Positions 48,937 through 58,728 of a stretch of DNA of 64,000 nt are shown piece by piece (position 1 is the stretch's first letter; every line of letters begins with the position of its first letter). The stretch spans positions 1-64,000 of the forward strand of contig CATWQI010000010.1 in NCBI GenBank assembly GCA_958352885.1, given 5' to 3'. The position numbers and the translations under genes were made by a program. The notes under the pieces were generated by a model that saw nothing but the letters and a program-made list of their open reading frames with translations, had not been told where the DNA came from and searched no databases. This stretch comes from an uncultured Duncaniella sp. (lineage in GTDB: Bacteria; Bacteroidota; Bacteroidia; Bacteroidales; Muribaculaceae).

Positions 48937-49050
48937 CATAAATTTCCTCAATTACTTCCATTCATGGTGTAAGCAGTGTGTGGTGTCGGCTGCTTGTTAT
49001 AGGCATGACTTTTTGAACATGCTGTTATGGCACATTATGGAAATACGGAT

Positions 49051-49081
49051 TTTGATAATAGTTGGAAAAGTTGTAAATTTG
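49051..49081 (+). promoter_or_regulatory. Promoter of rex
   Basis: TTTG (49051-49054), 19-nt spacer, TAAATTTG (49074-49081). The position excludes the longer GTG 49083 start and supports ATG 49128. Confidence 0.78.
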
Positions 49082-49127
49082 CGTGTCTGAAGTCGACGGC
49101 AGAAATAGACTTTTAAAAAATTTAATT

Positions 49128-49760
49128 ATGGAAGATAACACCCTCTATGTTCCGGAACCCGCTATCCGGCGTTTGCCATGGTATCTGGCATGCGTCTCGA
49201 GGCTTCGTGCCCAGGGGGTGGAATATGTGTCATCTACGGCGATATCCAAGCAGCTTAACGTGGATTCGTCGCAGATAGCCAAAGATTTATCTTATCTTAA
49301 TATAAAAGGTAAAACACGCATAGGCTATGAGGTCAAGGAACTTGAGCGGGGATTGCTCGACTTCCTCGGTTTCCATCAAGTGCACAATGCTGTGATGATG
49401 GGGGTCGGCAGCCTCGGGGCAGCTTTGATAGCTGACTCCGGTCTGTCCCGCTATGGGCTCAACATTGTGGCGGGATTCGATGTTGATTCAAGGCTGATAG
49501 GGACGGAGATAGGGGGTAAACCGATATATGACCTTGCGGAACTTTCATGGCGTCGCAAGCAGCTCAATGCCGAGATAGCCGTGATAGCTGTTCCTGTGGA
49601 AAATGCCGCCGAAGTGGCTGAACTGTGTGTCAATTCGGGAATAAAGGCTCTATGGAATTTTACTCCGTTCCACATCAAGACCTCTCAGGACATCACTATC
49701 CAGAACACATCGATTTATGCGCATCTGGCAGTTATGTATAACCGTATGAGTGACAAGTAG
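49128..49760 (+). CDS. rex: Redox-sensing transcriptional repressor Rex
   Basis: 210 residues from ATG 49128. N-terminal winged helix (about 1-75: PEPAIRRLPWYLACVSRLRAQG, then SSTAISKQLNVDSSQIAKDLSYL), then a Rossmann domain with GVGSLGAALIAD that binds NADH/NAD+. Rex leaves DNA when NADH rises and in other bacteria de-represses fermentation and respiration genes. A KTRIGYEV wing is present. It is followed after 11 nt by an FAH-like gene, probably on the same transcript. Confidence 0.95.
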   Translation: MEDNTLYVPEPAIRRLPWYLACVSRLRAQGVEYVSSTAISKQLNVDSSQIAKDLSYLNIKGKTRIGYEVKELERGLLDFLGFHQVHNAVMMGVGSLGAALIADSGLSRYGLNIVAGFDVDSRLIGTEIGGKPIYDLAELSWRRKQLNAEIAVIAVPVENAAEVAELCVNSGIKALWNFTPFHIKTSQDITIQNTSIYAHLAVMYNRMSDK

Positions 49761-49771
49761 CCTCTCAAATT

Positions 49772-50311
49772 ATGAAGATTATCAGCGTACACAGACTTGA
49801 CCCCGCTCTTGTGATTGATATCCATCCCGACTCTACAGTAGTGCTGCCGGGAAGACCGTTTTTCTTACCGGAGGATGGAGACTTACGTGTGGCAAGAGCG
49901 CACGTGGCGGTGAGAATCAGCCGTCTCGGAAAGAATATATCCCGGAAGTTTGCTCCCAGGTACTATGACGGGATTACCGTCGGGCTGCGGTTGACACCTG
50001 CCGGTGAGATAGCGGATGAGATGAAGGGGATTGTGTCAGCAATGGACAGTTCCACCGTCTTCGGCGAATGGCAGGAACCATCGGAAGTTCAGCCGGAAGT
50101 GGAAGCGAATGTCGGAGGTGCGACTTGTGTGCTTGACGGGTTGTTGCCGGAAATAGACTTTGCAATCAGTGAAATAAGCAAATATATGACACTTAAGATG
50201 GGCGATGTGGTGATGCTGCCGGAGTTTTATGTGACTCCGGGACTTGTCTCTTCAATGCGCCTTGTTGTAGCTCTCGGAGGCGCAGGAGTGCTTGACTTGA
50301 AAGTCGTATAA
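49772..50311 (+). CDS. FAH-fold protein lacking the metal-binding residues, co-transcribed with rex
   Basis: 179 residues. The segment VAVRISRLGKNISRKFAPRYYDGITVG and the late ISKYMTLKMGDVVMLP match the fumarylacetoacetate hydrolase family of Bacteroidota (about 200 residues, active members with E-T-E and GIDFTARD). Here the E-x-E is replaced by R42-A-H44 and the GIDF Asp by Arg72, so all three expected metal ligands are gone. The N-terminus also lacks the family's usual G-x-N-Y segment. It looks like a FAH-derived protein with another role, or a decaying gene that still has an intact frame. Follows rex by 11 nt. Confidence 0.6.
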   Translation: MKIISVHRLDPALVIDIHPDSTVVLPGRPFFLPEDGDLRVARAHVAVRISRLGKNISRKFAPRYYDGITVGLRLTPAGEIADEMKGIVSAMDSSTVFGEWQEPSEVQPEVEANVGGATCVLDGLLPEIDFAISEISKYMTLKMGDVVMLPEFYVTPGLVSSMRLVVALGGAGVLDLKVV

Positions 50312-50516
50312 GTCGGCTCTGTTCCCTGTCTGCGAGAAGAATCAGATGAATCCGTATTTTGTAAATAAATGTTAATGTTGTGAATTTTTCGGGAAAATTG
50401 CTTATTTCTTGAAAATTATACTTAAATTAGCACACTAAATCTCTATACCGACCATACGCCGTGTGATTGCAAATGACCACAACGGCGGAATTTACTTATC
50501 ACATTAAAAATCTCTT

Positions 50517-52370
50517 ATGGAACCGCGTGACCCGTCTATGCTTCCCAATGAGGAAGTCAAGGACCAGACCATGAATGAGGAAGTAACCGCCTCAGTCCCC
50601 GAATCATTGCAACAATGTGAACCTGAAGTCCCGGATGAGACTGCCGATGAGGTTGCTGCCAAGCAGGAGCCGATGTCAAAAACCGAGATTCTCGATGCAC
50701 TCAAAGCTATTTCCGAGAAGGATGCCACCGACATTACCACTGAGGAAGTGTCGCATCTGAAACAGAAATTCTATTCTATCCGCAATGAGGAGCAACGTCA
50801 GGAACGCGAGGCATTTGTGGCTGCCTGTAATCAGGAAGAAGCCTATACTGCGGCTGCCGACGAGGCGGAAGAGTCATTCAAGGAGATACTTGCTACCATA
50901 AAGGAGAAGAAAGCGGAGCATCGCGCCTCGGTTGAAGCTGAACTTCAGCAGAATTACGAACGTAAGAAAGCGATAGTCGACAAGCTAATCGCCATGAGCG
51001 AGGATGCTGACAATGTCAACCGTGTGTTCCCACAGGTGCGTGACATGCAGAACGAATTCAAGGCGATAGGAGAAGTTCCCGCCCCGGTATCAGCCGAACT
51101 CTGGAAGAGTTATCAGGATGCTGTGGAACGATTCTATGACCAGTTGAAGATAAACAAGGAACTTCGCGATTACGATTTCAAGAAGAATCTTGCCGAGAAG
51201 GAAGCTCTCGTCGCCGAGGCGGAAAAGCTGGGTGATGAGGAGGATGTGATATCTGCATTCCGCAAGCTGCAGACCCTCCATGACCAGTGGCGCCAGATAG
51301 GACCGGTGCCAAAGGAAGTGAGAGAGGAAATATGGGGCAGGTTCAAAGACCTGTCAGCAGCTGTTAACAAGCGCTATCAGGCATTCTTTGAGGAACGTAA
51401 GGCTCAGGAACGCCAGAACGAGGAGGCAAAGACCGCTATATGCGAGCGGATAGAAGCTATCGACTTCTCAACCCTCGGCACTTATGCCGCCTGGGATGAA
51501 ATGACAAAGCATATAATCGCCGCCCAGGAGGAATGGAAGAAAATCGGATATGCTTCCCGTAAGTCAAACAATCCGTTGTTTGCCCGTTTCCGTGAGACAT
51601 GCGACAAGTTCTTTGCCGCAAAGGCAGAGTTTTTCCATCACATGAAGGATGTGCTTGCCAAGAATCTGGAGCGTAAGATAGCTCTTTGCGAGCGTGCGGA
51701 AGCTCTGAAGGACAGCACTGAATGGCGCAAGACTGCGGATGAGCTGGCAGCTCTCCAAAAAGAATGGAAAACCATAGGCGCAGTTGCCAAGAAGCATTCC
51801 GACCAGGTGTGGCGCCGTTTCCTTGCAGCCTGTGACTATTTCTTCGAGCAGAAAAAGAAAAACAGTTCCGGCACACGCCGCACAGAGCGTGCCAATCTGG
51901 AGCAGAAACGAGAGATAATCGACAAACTTAAGGCCATTGATGTGGCGACAGCCGACAGGGCTGAAGCTATCAAGACTGTGAAAGATTTACAGGCGGAATG
52001 GCAGAGTGTCGGGCATGTGCCTTTTGGAGAAAAGGACGCTGTGTATGAGGCTTATCGGTCTGTATGCAACGAACTTTATGCAAAACTTGACATATCTCAG
52101 CGAGGATCGAGAATGGCTTCTTTCGAGAACACCATTAATGAAATCGGCAATGACCAGAACCGCCTCTACCGCGAGCGTGAGCGCCTGATGCGTATCTATG
52201 AGCAGCGCAAGGGCGAACTTCAGACGTATGAGAACAATCTCGGTTTCCTCAGCTCAAAATCAAAGAGCGGTGAGACTATGCTACGTGACATGCAGCGGCG
52301 TATGCAGCGCATCAAGGATGACATAGCCGACCTTGAGAAGAAAATCAATGTGATTGACAGCAGGCTCTGA
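50517..52370 (+). CDS. DUF349 domain coiled-coil protein
   Basis: 617 residues. N-terminal acidic, low-complexity 60 residues, then five to six DUF349 repeats, each with a W-K-x-I-G- or W-R-Q-I-G-type core (LHDQWRQIGPVPKEV, QEEWKKIGYASRKS, LQKEWKTIGAVAKKHS, LQAEWQSVGHVPFGE) and a conserved F-x-x-x-C-D-x-F-F pattern. A C-terminal helical coiled coil ends IDSRL. Such proteins are common in Bacteroidota and actinobacteria and are of unknown function; a cytoplasmic scaffold or RNA-related role has been suggested but not shown. Single gene. Confidence 0.85.
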   Translation: MEPRDPSMLPNEEVKDQTMNEEVTASVPESLQQCEPEVPDETADEVAAKQEPMSKTEILDALKAISEKDATDITTEEVSHLKQKFYSIRNEEQRQEREAFVAACNQEEAYTAAADEAEESFKEILATIKEKKAEHRASVEAELQQNYERKKAIVDKLIAMSEDADNVNRVFPQVRDMQNEFKAIGEVPAPVSAELWKSYQDAVERFYDQLKINKELRDYDFKKNLAEKEALVAEAEKLGDEEDVISAFRKLQTLHDQWRQIGPVPKEVREEIWGRFKDLSAAVNKRYQAFFEERKAQERQNEEAKTAICERIEAIDFSTLGTYAAWDEMTKHIIAAQEEWKKIGYASRKSNNPLFARFRETCDKFFAAKAEFFHHMKDVLAKNLERKIALCERAEALKDSTEWRKTADELAALQKEWKTIGAVAKKHSDQVWRRFLAACDYFFEQKKKNSSGTRRTERANLEQKREIIDKLKAIDVATADRAEAIKTVKDLQAEWQSVGHVPFGEKDAVYEAYRSVCNELYAKLDISQRGSRMASFENTINEIGNDQNRLYRERERLMRIYEQRKGELQTYENNLGFLSSKSKSGETMLRDMQRRMQRIKDDIADLEKKINVIDSRL

Positions 52371-52469
52371 GAACCGGAGTCGATGATATGACAGAGAGCG
52401 TGTTTAACAAGTGGAATATGGAAGCTTCTAAACACGCTCTCGGATTGTTGGTGAATTCTTGTACCGGGA

Positions 52470-53852
52470 GTGAAGAGAGGTTATTACGGACGATATGTGG
52501 CGCGTGTGCTGACCCTGATGGACTTTATTGTTCTCAATATGGTCTATTGGGCGGTAGCTATGCTGAACCCGGCTGTGCCGGAGCTGAAATCAAGGATGGT
52601 ATGGCTGATAATGAATGTCGCCTATCTTCCGGCAGCCCGCTGGCTGTCAGCAATACATAAGAGGAGGGGTGCACAACTGGAAAGTGTGATATCAAGTTCG
52701 CTTCAGGCGGTAGGTTCCCATCTGCTTGTGTTCACTTGTCTGCTCTATTTCCTGGGGATTGATACGATCCGGTGGATGGTGTTTGCTGAGTTCTACGGTA
52801 TGTTTACGGTGGTGTTCCTTTTGTGGAGGCTTGGCTCATATTCGTTTGTAAAGCATTACAGGCGCAAGGGTGGAAATTTTGTCCGCATAGTGATAGTTGG
52901 GTGCCGTACCACCGGTATGAGGATTTATGATGAAATAAGTTCCGATATGGGATTCGGATACAAGTGTCAGGGATTTTTCGATATATATTGTCCTCCCGAT
53001 TTCAGGCATAAGGATTTATACAGAGGAAACCTGAAGGAACTGGAGAGGTTCGTGAGGGAAAATAAGACGGAGGAACTGTTTTTCACGCTCTCGGGCGAGG
53101 ACCGGGAAGCTGTACAGCAGGTGGTAGGTATATGTGATACCTGTATGGTGAAATTACATTATGTGCCCCCGGTGTCTCCATATCTTAACCGTAATTTCAG
53201 CCTTTCCGCCCTTGGGGCGGTTCCAGTGCTGGAAGTCCGGAACAATCCGCTTGGACATCCGCTGAACTCCGCATTGAAGCGTGTCTGCGACATATTATTT
53301 TCGGTAGCGTTTCTGGCTGTTTCGCCTGTTATATTTGTCCCGGTTGCGATTGCTGTCAAGCTTTCGTCGCCAGGTCCTGTGTTTTTCCGCCAACGGCGCA
53401 CCGGATACAAAGGGAATGAATTCACGTGTCTGAAGTTCCGCACAATGCGGGTTAACACCAATGCCGATTTTCGACAGGCTTCCAAGGGAGATCCGAGAAT
53501 CACGAGAGTGGGTGACTTTCTGCGTCGCACAAGTATCGATGAGCTGCCGCAATTCATTAATGTGCTCAAAGGCGATATGTCAATAGTCGGACCAAGGCCA
53601 CACATGTTGAGGCATACCGAAGATTACAGGCGATTGATTGACAAATATATGGTGCGTCATCTCATACGTCCGGGCATAACCGGATTGGCGCAGGTGAGAG
53701 GTTTCCGTGGTGAAACCAATGAAGTGGAACAGATGGAAAGACGGGTGGAGCACGATATATGGTATATAGAGCACTGGTCCTTTATGCTTGATTTAAAAAT
53801 AATAGTGCAGACTGCCGCTAATCTGTTCCGGAGTGAGGAGAACGCTTATTAG
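52470..53852 (+). CDS. Undecaprenyl-phosphate sugar phosphotransferase (WcaJ/exopolysaccharide type)
   Basis: 460 residues from GTG 52470; upstream is a stop codon in frame and no ATG lies nearby. Four N-terminal membrane helices (about 12-120), a nucleotide-binding-like middle domain (FVRIVIVGCRTTGMRIYDE), then the catalytic bacterial sugar transferase domain with a membrane anchor (RVCDILFSVAFLAVSPVIF), SPGPVFFRQRRTGYKG, KFRTM, DELPQFINVLKGDMSIVGPRP and the final RPGITGLAQVRG. It starts lipid-linked polysaccharide synthesis by placing a sugar-1-phosphate on undecaprenyl phosphate. The next gene is recQ; no glycosyltransferase cluster follows. Confidence 0.93.
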   Translation: MKRGYYGRYVARVLTLMDFIVLNMVYWAVAMLNPAVPELKSRMVWLIMNVAYLPAARWLSAIHKRRGAQLESVISSSLQAVGSHLLVFTCLLYFLGIDTIRWMVFAEFYGMFTVVFLLWRLGSYSFVKHYRRKGGNFVRIVIVGCRTTGMRIYDEISSDMGFGYKCQGFFDIYCPPDFRHKDLYRGNLKELERFVRENKTEELFFTLSGEDREAVQQVVGICDTCMVKLHYVPPVSPYLNRNFSLSALGAVPVLEVRNNPLGHPLNSALKRVCDILFSVAFLAVSPVIFVPVAIAVKLSSPGPVFFRQRRTGYKGNEFTCLKFRTMRVNTNADFRQASKGDPRITRVGDFLRRTSIDELPQFINVLKGDMSIVGPRPHMLRHTEDYRRLIDKYMVRHLIRPGITGLAQVRGFRGETNEVEQMERRVEHDIWYIEHWSFMLDLKIIVQTAANLFRSEENAY

Positions 53853-53873
53853 ATACCCTCTTAAAGAAACAAC

Positions 53874-56021
53874 ATGCAATCATCAGATATATTGAATATA
53901 AAGGAAAGGGCAGCGGCATTGCTCCGCCGGTTTTACGGATATGCCTCGTTTCGTCCGTTGCAGCTTGAGATAATCACTACGGCGGTTGAGAGGCGTGATT
54001 CGGTGGTGCTGATGCCTACCGGTGGTGGCAAATCCATTTGCTACCAGATACCGGCAATGATGGGGGACGGAGTGGTGATAGTAGTGTCGCCGCTCATAGC
54101 CCTGATGAAGGACCAGGTGACTGCTCTCGTTGCGAACGGGATACCTGCCGCTGCTGTCAATTCGATGCAGACCGAGGTGGAGAACCGCCATATCATGGAG
54201 CAGCTGTTTACCGGCAGGGTGAAAATCCTGTACATCTCACCCGAGAGGCTGCTTATGGAGATAGACAGATGGTCACGGGACATGAACATATCGCTCATAG
54301 CCATTGACGAGGCGCACTGCATATCTCAATGGGGACATGACTTCCGTCCTGACTATACCCGGTTGGCAAGGATTAAAGAACTTTATCCTCACGTACCGGT
54401 GATGGCTCTCACTGCCACTGCTGACCGTCTTACGCGTGAGGATATAGCCAAACAGCTAAGGCTTGTGAATCCAAGTGTTTTCATAGGTTCGTTCGACCGT
54501 CCTAACCTATCACTGAGGGTCATGACCAATCCGGGGAAGAGCAAGAAGATAAGTTATATATGTTCGCTTATAGATCGTTACCGCTATGATTCAGGGATAG
54601 TCTACTGCATCAGCCGCAAGAGTGCCGAGAGTATGAATGCCGAACTGAATCTGCGTGGCTACAAGTCGGTGGTCTATCATGCCGGACTCTCTGTCACTGA
54701 CCGGAATGCGGCGCAGGACAAGTTTATAGGCGGTGAAGTGCAAGTGGTATGCGCCACGGTAGCCTTCGGTATGGGGATTGACAAGAGTAATATCCGCTGG
54801 GTGGTGCATAACAATATGCCTCGTAACATCGAGAGCTATTATCAGGAGATAGGTCGTGCGGGGCGTGACGGAGTGAAGGCTGAGACTGTGATGTTTTACT
54901 CCTATGCGGATATCGCCACGCTCCAGAGTTTTGTGGAGGAGAGCGGGCAGCAGGCAATCAACACCGAGAAGCTTAACCGAATGAAAGAGTATGCCGAAGC
55001 ATCCCTGTGCCGGCGGCGTATTCTACTGAGCTACTTCAACGAAACTATCGAGCATGACTGCGGCAACTGTGATGTGTGTCTTAATCCGCCGGAGAGGATG
55101 GATGGCACCACACTTGTGCTGAAAGCGTTGAGTGCGATTGTCAGAGTCAACGGCGAGGCAGGCATCACAATGCTCATCGATATACTGCGCGGTGCCTCAC
55201 GCCAGGAACTTATGCAGCGGGGCTACCATCTGATAAAGACTTATGGGGCAGGGCGTGACCTGTCGTTTGCTGAGTGGAACAGTTATATTTCGCAGATGAT
55301 TCAGCTCGGACTTATTGACATAGCCTACAATGAGTCCAATCACCTGAAGCTTACACCTTATGGTGCTAAGGTGCTGCATGACCGCTCGGAGGTGATGTTA
55401 GCTAAGTATATTCCGTTCGAGCGGGGGACGGGTCGCAAAAGCAAAACGAAAGAGGTGGCTGAGACTCAGCTTACACCTGCCGAACGGCTCCTTGCGGAAC
55501 TTAAGGAGGTCCGGCTCAAACTTGCCAGAAAGGAGCAGGTGCCACCCTATATTGTTTTCTCGGACAAGGCGTTGCTTGAGATGGTAAGGACAGAGCCGAC
55601 TGACATGGAGTCATTCTCGGCAGTCGAGGGTGTGGGTGAGAAAAAGACGGTCAAGTATTGGAAACCGTTTGTCACAGCCATTCGTAAATTCAAAGGGGTG
55701 TCGACTCCCCTTGGATCCGGACTTTCGCATGAGGAGACCCTTTTGCTGCTTAATGCCGGTTATGATGTGCCGGCTATTGCCGAGGCGAAGAATATCAAGG
55801 AACAGACTGTGTATTCCCACATAGCGTCGCTTATCCGTGATGACAAGCTTACAGAGTTTTCGTCGGTCATAACCCGTGAACAGTACCTGCGCGTGATGGA
55901 GCTTGCCAAGAGTAATCCGGAACAGATGTATCTGATACTGTCGAAAGAGATGCCATTGGGACTTCCTGCGGTGGCTCTTGCCATATCCGATTTCTTGCTC
56001 CGGCATAAGGCTAACGGATAG
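53874..56021 (+). CDS. recQ: ATP-dependent DNA helicase RecQ
   Basis: 715 residues. Superfamily 2 helicase: MPTGGGKSICYQIPA (Walker A), VSPLIALMKDQV, DEAH box in IAIDEAHCISQWGHDFRPDY, TATAD, YCISRKSAESM, then GIDKSNIRWVVH and QEIGRAGRDG. The RecQ zinc site (CRRRILL..CGNCDVC) and RQC domain follow. The C-terminal ~130 residues hold an HRDC-like segment (FSAVEGVGEKKTVKY) and a terminal helix-turn-helix (EETLLLLNAGYDVPAIAEA). Full length. 3'-5' unwinding in recombination and repair. Confidence 0.96.
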   Translation: MQSSDILNIKERAAALLRRFYGYASFRPLQLEIITTAVERRDSVVLMPTGGGKSICYQIPAMMGDGVVIVVSPLIALMKDQVTALVANGIPAAAVNSMQTEVENRHIMEQLFTGRVKILYISPERLLMEIDRWSRDMNISLIAIDEAHCISQWGHDFRPDYTRLARIKELYPHVPVMALTATADRLTREDIAKQLRLVNPSVFIGSFDRPNLSLRVMTNPGKSKKISYICSLIDRYRYDSGIVYCISRKSAESMNAELNLRGYKSVVYHAGLSVTDRNAAQDKFIGGEVQVVCATVAFGMGIDKSNIRWVVHNNMPRNIESYYQEIGRAGRDGVKAETVMFYSYADIATLQSFVEESGQQAINTEKLNRMKEYAEASLCRRRILLSYFNETIEHDCGNCDVCLNPPERMDGTTLVLKALSAIVRVNGEAGITMLIDILRGASRQELMQRGYHLIKTYGAGRDLSFAEWNSYISQMIQLGLIDIAYNESNHLKLTPYGAKVLHDRSEVMLAKYIPFERGTGRKSKTKEVAETQLTPAERLLAELKEVRLKLARKEQVPPYIVFSDKALLEMVRTEPTDMESFSAVEGVGEKKTVKYWKPFVTAIRKFKGVSTPLGSGLSHEETLLLLNAGYDVPAIAEAKNIKEQTVYSHIASLIRDDKLTEFSSVITREQYLRVMELAKSNPEQMYLILSKEMPLGLPAVALAISDFLLRHKANG

Positions 56022-56079
56022 GAGGTTATAGAGGGTATGGTCGGGATGATAGCGAAAAAGTGCGGGATGGTCGTTCTTT

Positions 56080-56111
56080 TTTGCTAATGATACCCTTTTT
56101 TTGTATTTTTG
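56080..56111 (+). promoter_or_regulatory. Promoter of the GH2 gene
   Basis: TTTG (56080-56083), 20-nt spacer, TATTTTTG (56104-56111), about 35 nt before the ATG. Confidence 0.8.
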
Positions 56112-56145
56112 CAGATGTAGAATATTTTAATTCAATCACAATACC

Positions 56146-58581
56146 ATGAGATATTATTGGATTTTAGGGCTGATGCTTGGATGTGCATCGCCTATTGCGG
56201 CAGCAGATGCTGTTGAATCCTCACAGGCTCAGGCTCCTGTGAGAGAAACAGTGCCGATGAATTTCGGTTGGAAATTCATGTATGGCGACACTCTCAAGGC
56301 TGATGGCGAGGGATGGATAGATGTGAATCTTCCTCATGATTTTCAGATACATCAGGAATGGGTGGAGCCTTCACCTGATGAACGCCCTGACGATGACAAC
56401 CCTATGGCTAATATACGCAGCCGTCTGAGCTCGCGCGGATTTAAGGAGATGGGGAGCGGCTGGTACCGCAAATCGTTCACTCCGGATCCGTCGTGGAACG
56501 GCAAGCGGGTGTTGCTTGATTTCGAAGGGATACTGCTCGTGGGCGATGTGTATCTCAATGGCGAACGTATCGGGGGAACTGACTATGGTTATCTCGGTTT
56601 TGAGTCGGATATTACCAAGAAACTAAAATATGGTGAGCCTAATGTCATCGAGGTGAAAGCTGATACCGGCAAACCGGAAAATTCGCGCTGGTATACCGGC
56701 GCCGGTATTTATCGCGATGTGAATATCGTGCTTACCGACCCTGCTCATTATTTTACACGCCATCCGCTCAAAATCACTACTCCTATAGCCACTCCGGAGC
56801 GTTCGGTGGTTGTGATTGACGGTGAGATTACCACACGCCTGAGGATTGACAGTCTCCATGTGGGAGTGCGTATTCTTGATAAGGAAGGGAATGCCGTGTA
56901 CAGCCGAGTCAATTCAATATGGAACAATCGTCGTCAGCCTGTCCGTGAGTTCCGTCTTGACAGCATAGCTATTGACAAGGCTCTGCTTTGGGATTGCGAG
57001 AACCCTAATCTCTATACTGCCGAGGTGACTCTTTATCGTCCTGACGGAAGTGTGGCTGACCGTGTATCGGAACGTTTTGGGTTCCGTACACTGGATTTCT
57101 CGCCGGAGTTCGGTATGAAGCTGAATGGCAAAAAGGTGCTTCTGAAAGGTATCGCCAACCATCATACACTCGGAGCGCTCGGCGCAGCTGCTTATCCACG
57201 TGCGCTTGAAAAGCGTATCCAGCTTCTCAAGGAGTTCGGTTTCAATCATATCCGTACTTCGCACAATCCCTACAGTGAGTCGCTGCTCGACCTCTGTGAT
57301 GAGTATGGTATTCTTGTGGTGGATGAGCTGTATGACAAGTGGCAGACAAACTTTGCCGGCGGTCGCAAGGACTGGAATGACCTTTGGCAGCATGATGTGC
57401 CTGAATGGGTACGCCGTGACCGTAACCATCCTTCAGTGGTGTTCTGGAGCCTCGGAAACGAACTCCAGCTTATAGCGGACCTTCCTTTCAATGACTGGGG
57501 TGTGACTCCATATAAGTTGCAGAAAGCTCTGCTCAACCGTTATGACACTTCACGTCCGGTTACAGTAGCTATGCATCCGAGAGGGCGTAACGAACAGACA
57601 GACAGTCTGCCGGCTCCGCTTGTGATGGAGACAGATATTGCGGCTTACAATTACAGATATATGTACTTCCCCGGCGACAGCCGTCGTTTCCCCTGGATGA
57701 TGTTCTATCAGAGCGAGGCTAATACTTCAAATATGGGACCTAATTTCTTTGACATGGATCTTGACAAGGTTATAGGTCTGGCGTACTGGGGTATGATTGA
57801 CTATCTCGGAGAGTCAAAAGGCTGGCCTGCAAAGGGCTGGGCTGACGGTGTGTTTGATATATCACTTGAGCCTAAGCCTAATGCTTACTTCCTGAAGAGC
57901 TACTTTAAGCCGGACGAGCCTTTGGTGAGAATCGCTGTAATCGAAGGTGGTGATAACAGTGTGATGTGGAATGACGTGATGGTTGGTATACAGTCACAGT
58001 CTTCCCACTGGAATTTCAAGCCTGAGAGCAAACTTGACATATTTACCTATACCAATGCTGATGAAGTAGAGCTGTTTGTCAACGGCAAAAGCATGGGACG
58101 CAGAGCCAATAATCGTGAAAACTCTAAGGAACGCAACCGCATCAAGTGGACCGGCATACCTTATGCAAAGGGTAATGTGGAGGCTGTGGCATACAATAAG
58201 GGATCGAAAACTCCTGTTGCCCGTCATCGTATCGAGACAGCCGGAAGTGCGGTGAAGCTTGCTGCTGATGCCGACAATTCCAATTGGAAGGCAGACGGTA
58301 CTGACCTCCAGCATGTGCGTGTCACAGCCGTGGATGGCAAAGGTCGACGTGACTATTCTGCCGGCGAGAGCTTGAAGTTTGAAGTCGATGGCCCGGCTGA
58401 GATTGTAGGTGTTATTAATGGCGACATGAACAGTGAGGAGCTGACAGTCGGCGACACACGTCGTCTGTACAGAGGGTCGGCAGTAGTAATTCTCCGCTCA
58501 ACCCAGGCGCCCGGTGAAGTGAAGCTCAAGGTAACCCCTGCAAAGCTCAAACCCACCACACTCAAGCTTCACACGAATTAA
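56146..58581 (+). CDS. Glycoside hydrolase family 2 enzyme (beta-galactosidase-like)
   Basis: 811 residues with a signal peptide (about 1-22, AAADA). Sugar-binding domain (WKFMYGDTLKADGEG to YRKSFTPDP), Ig-like domain, then the TIM barrel: KGIANHHTLGALG, SHNPYSESLLDLCDE, the acid/base Glu in VVFWSLGNELQL and the nucleophile-type MMFYQSEANTS. C-terminal domains carry DUF4982-like and Ig-like beta segments. The usual substrate set is beta-galactosides, beta-glucuronides or beta-mannosides; it is not determined here. No SusC/SusD pair is near. It is followed by a terminator. Confidence 0.9.
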   Translation: MRYYWILGLMLGCASPIAAADAVESSQAQAPVRETVPMNFGWKFMYGDTLKADGEGWIDVNLPHDFQIHQEWVEPSPDERPDDDNPMANIRSRLSSRGFKEMGSGWYRKSFTPDPSWNGKRVLLDFEGILLVGDVYLNGERIGGTDYGYLGFESDITKKLKYGEPNVIEVKADTGKPENSRWYTGAGIYRDVNIVLTDPAHYFTRHPLKITTPIATPERSVVVIDGEITTRLRIDSLHVGVRILDKEGNAVYSRVNSIWNNRRQPVREFRLDSIAIDKALLWDCENPNLYTAEVTLYRPDGSVADRVSERFGFRTLDFSPEFGMKLNGKKVLLKGIANHHTLGALGAAAYPRALEKRIQLLKEFGFNHIRTSHNPYSESLLDLCDEYGILVVDELYDKWQTNFAGGRKDWNDLWQHDVPEWVRRDRNHPSVVFWSLGNELQLIADLPFNDWGVTPYKLQKALLNRYDTSRPVTVAMHPRGRNEQTDSLPAPLVMETDIAAYNYRYMYFPGDSRRFPWMMFYQSEANTSNMGPNFFDMDLDKVIGLAYWGMIDYLGESKGWPAKGWADGVFDISLEPKPNAYFLKSYFKPDEPLVRIAVIEGGDNSVMWNDVMVGIQSQSSHWNFKPESKLDIFTYTNADEVELFVNGKSMGRRANNRENSKERNRIKWTGIPYAKGNVEAVAYNKGSKTPVARHRIETAGSAVKLAADADNSNWKADGTDLQHVRVTAVDGKGRRDYSAGESLKFEVDGPAEIVGVINGDMNSEELTVGDTRRLYRGSAVVILRSTQAPGEVKLKVTPAKLKPTTLKLHTN

Positions 58582-58625
58582 GGAAAATGCATAATTGATG
58601 GCATTCCAAGAAATATAAACAACCG

Positions 58626-58665
58626 AGTAGGTCAGGAAACAAAAGCTTCCTGACCTACTTGTTTT
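58626..58665 (+). terminator. Rho-independent terminator of the GH2 gene
   Basis: AGTAGGTCAGGAA (58626-58638) pairs with TTCCTGACCTACT (58647-58659), then TGTTTTCT. Confidence 0.88.
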
Positions 58666-58728
58666 CTATTCAGACTTTTGAGTATATGTCGATAAAACTA
58701 CGAGCGGCAACTGAATGATGATGGACTA

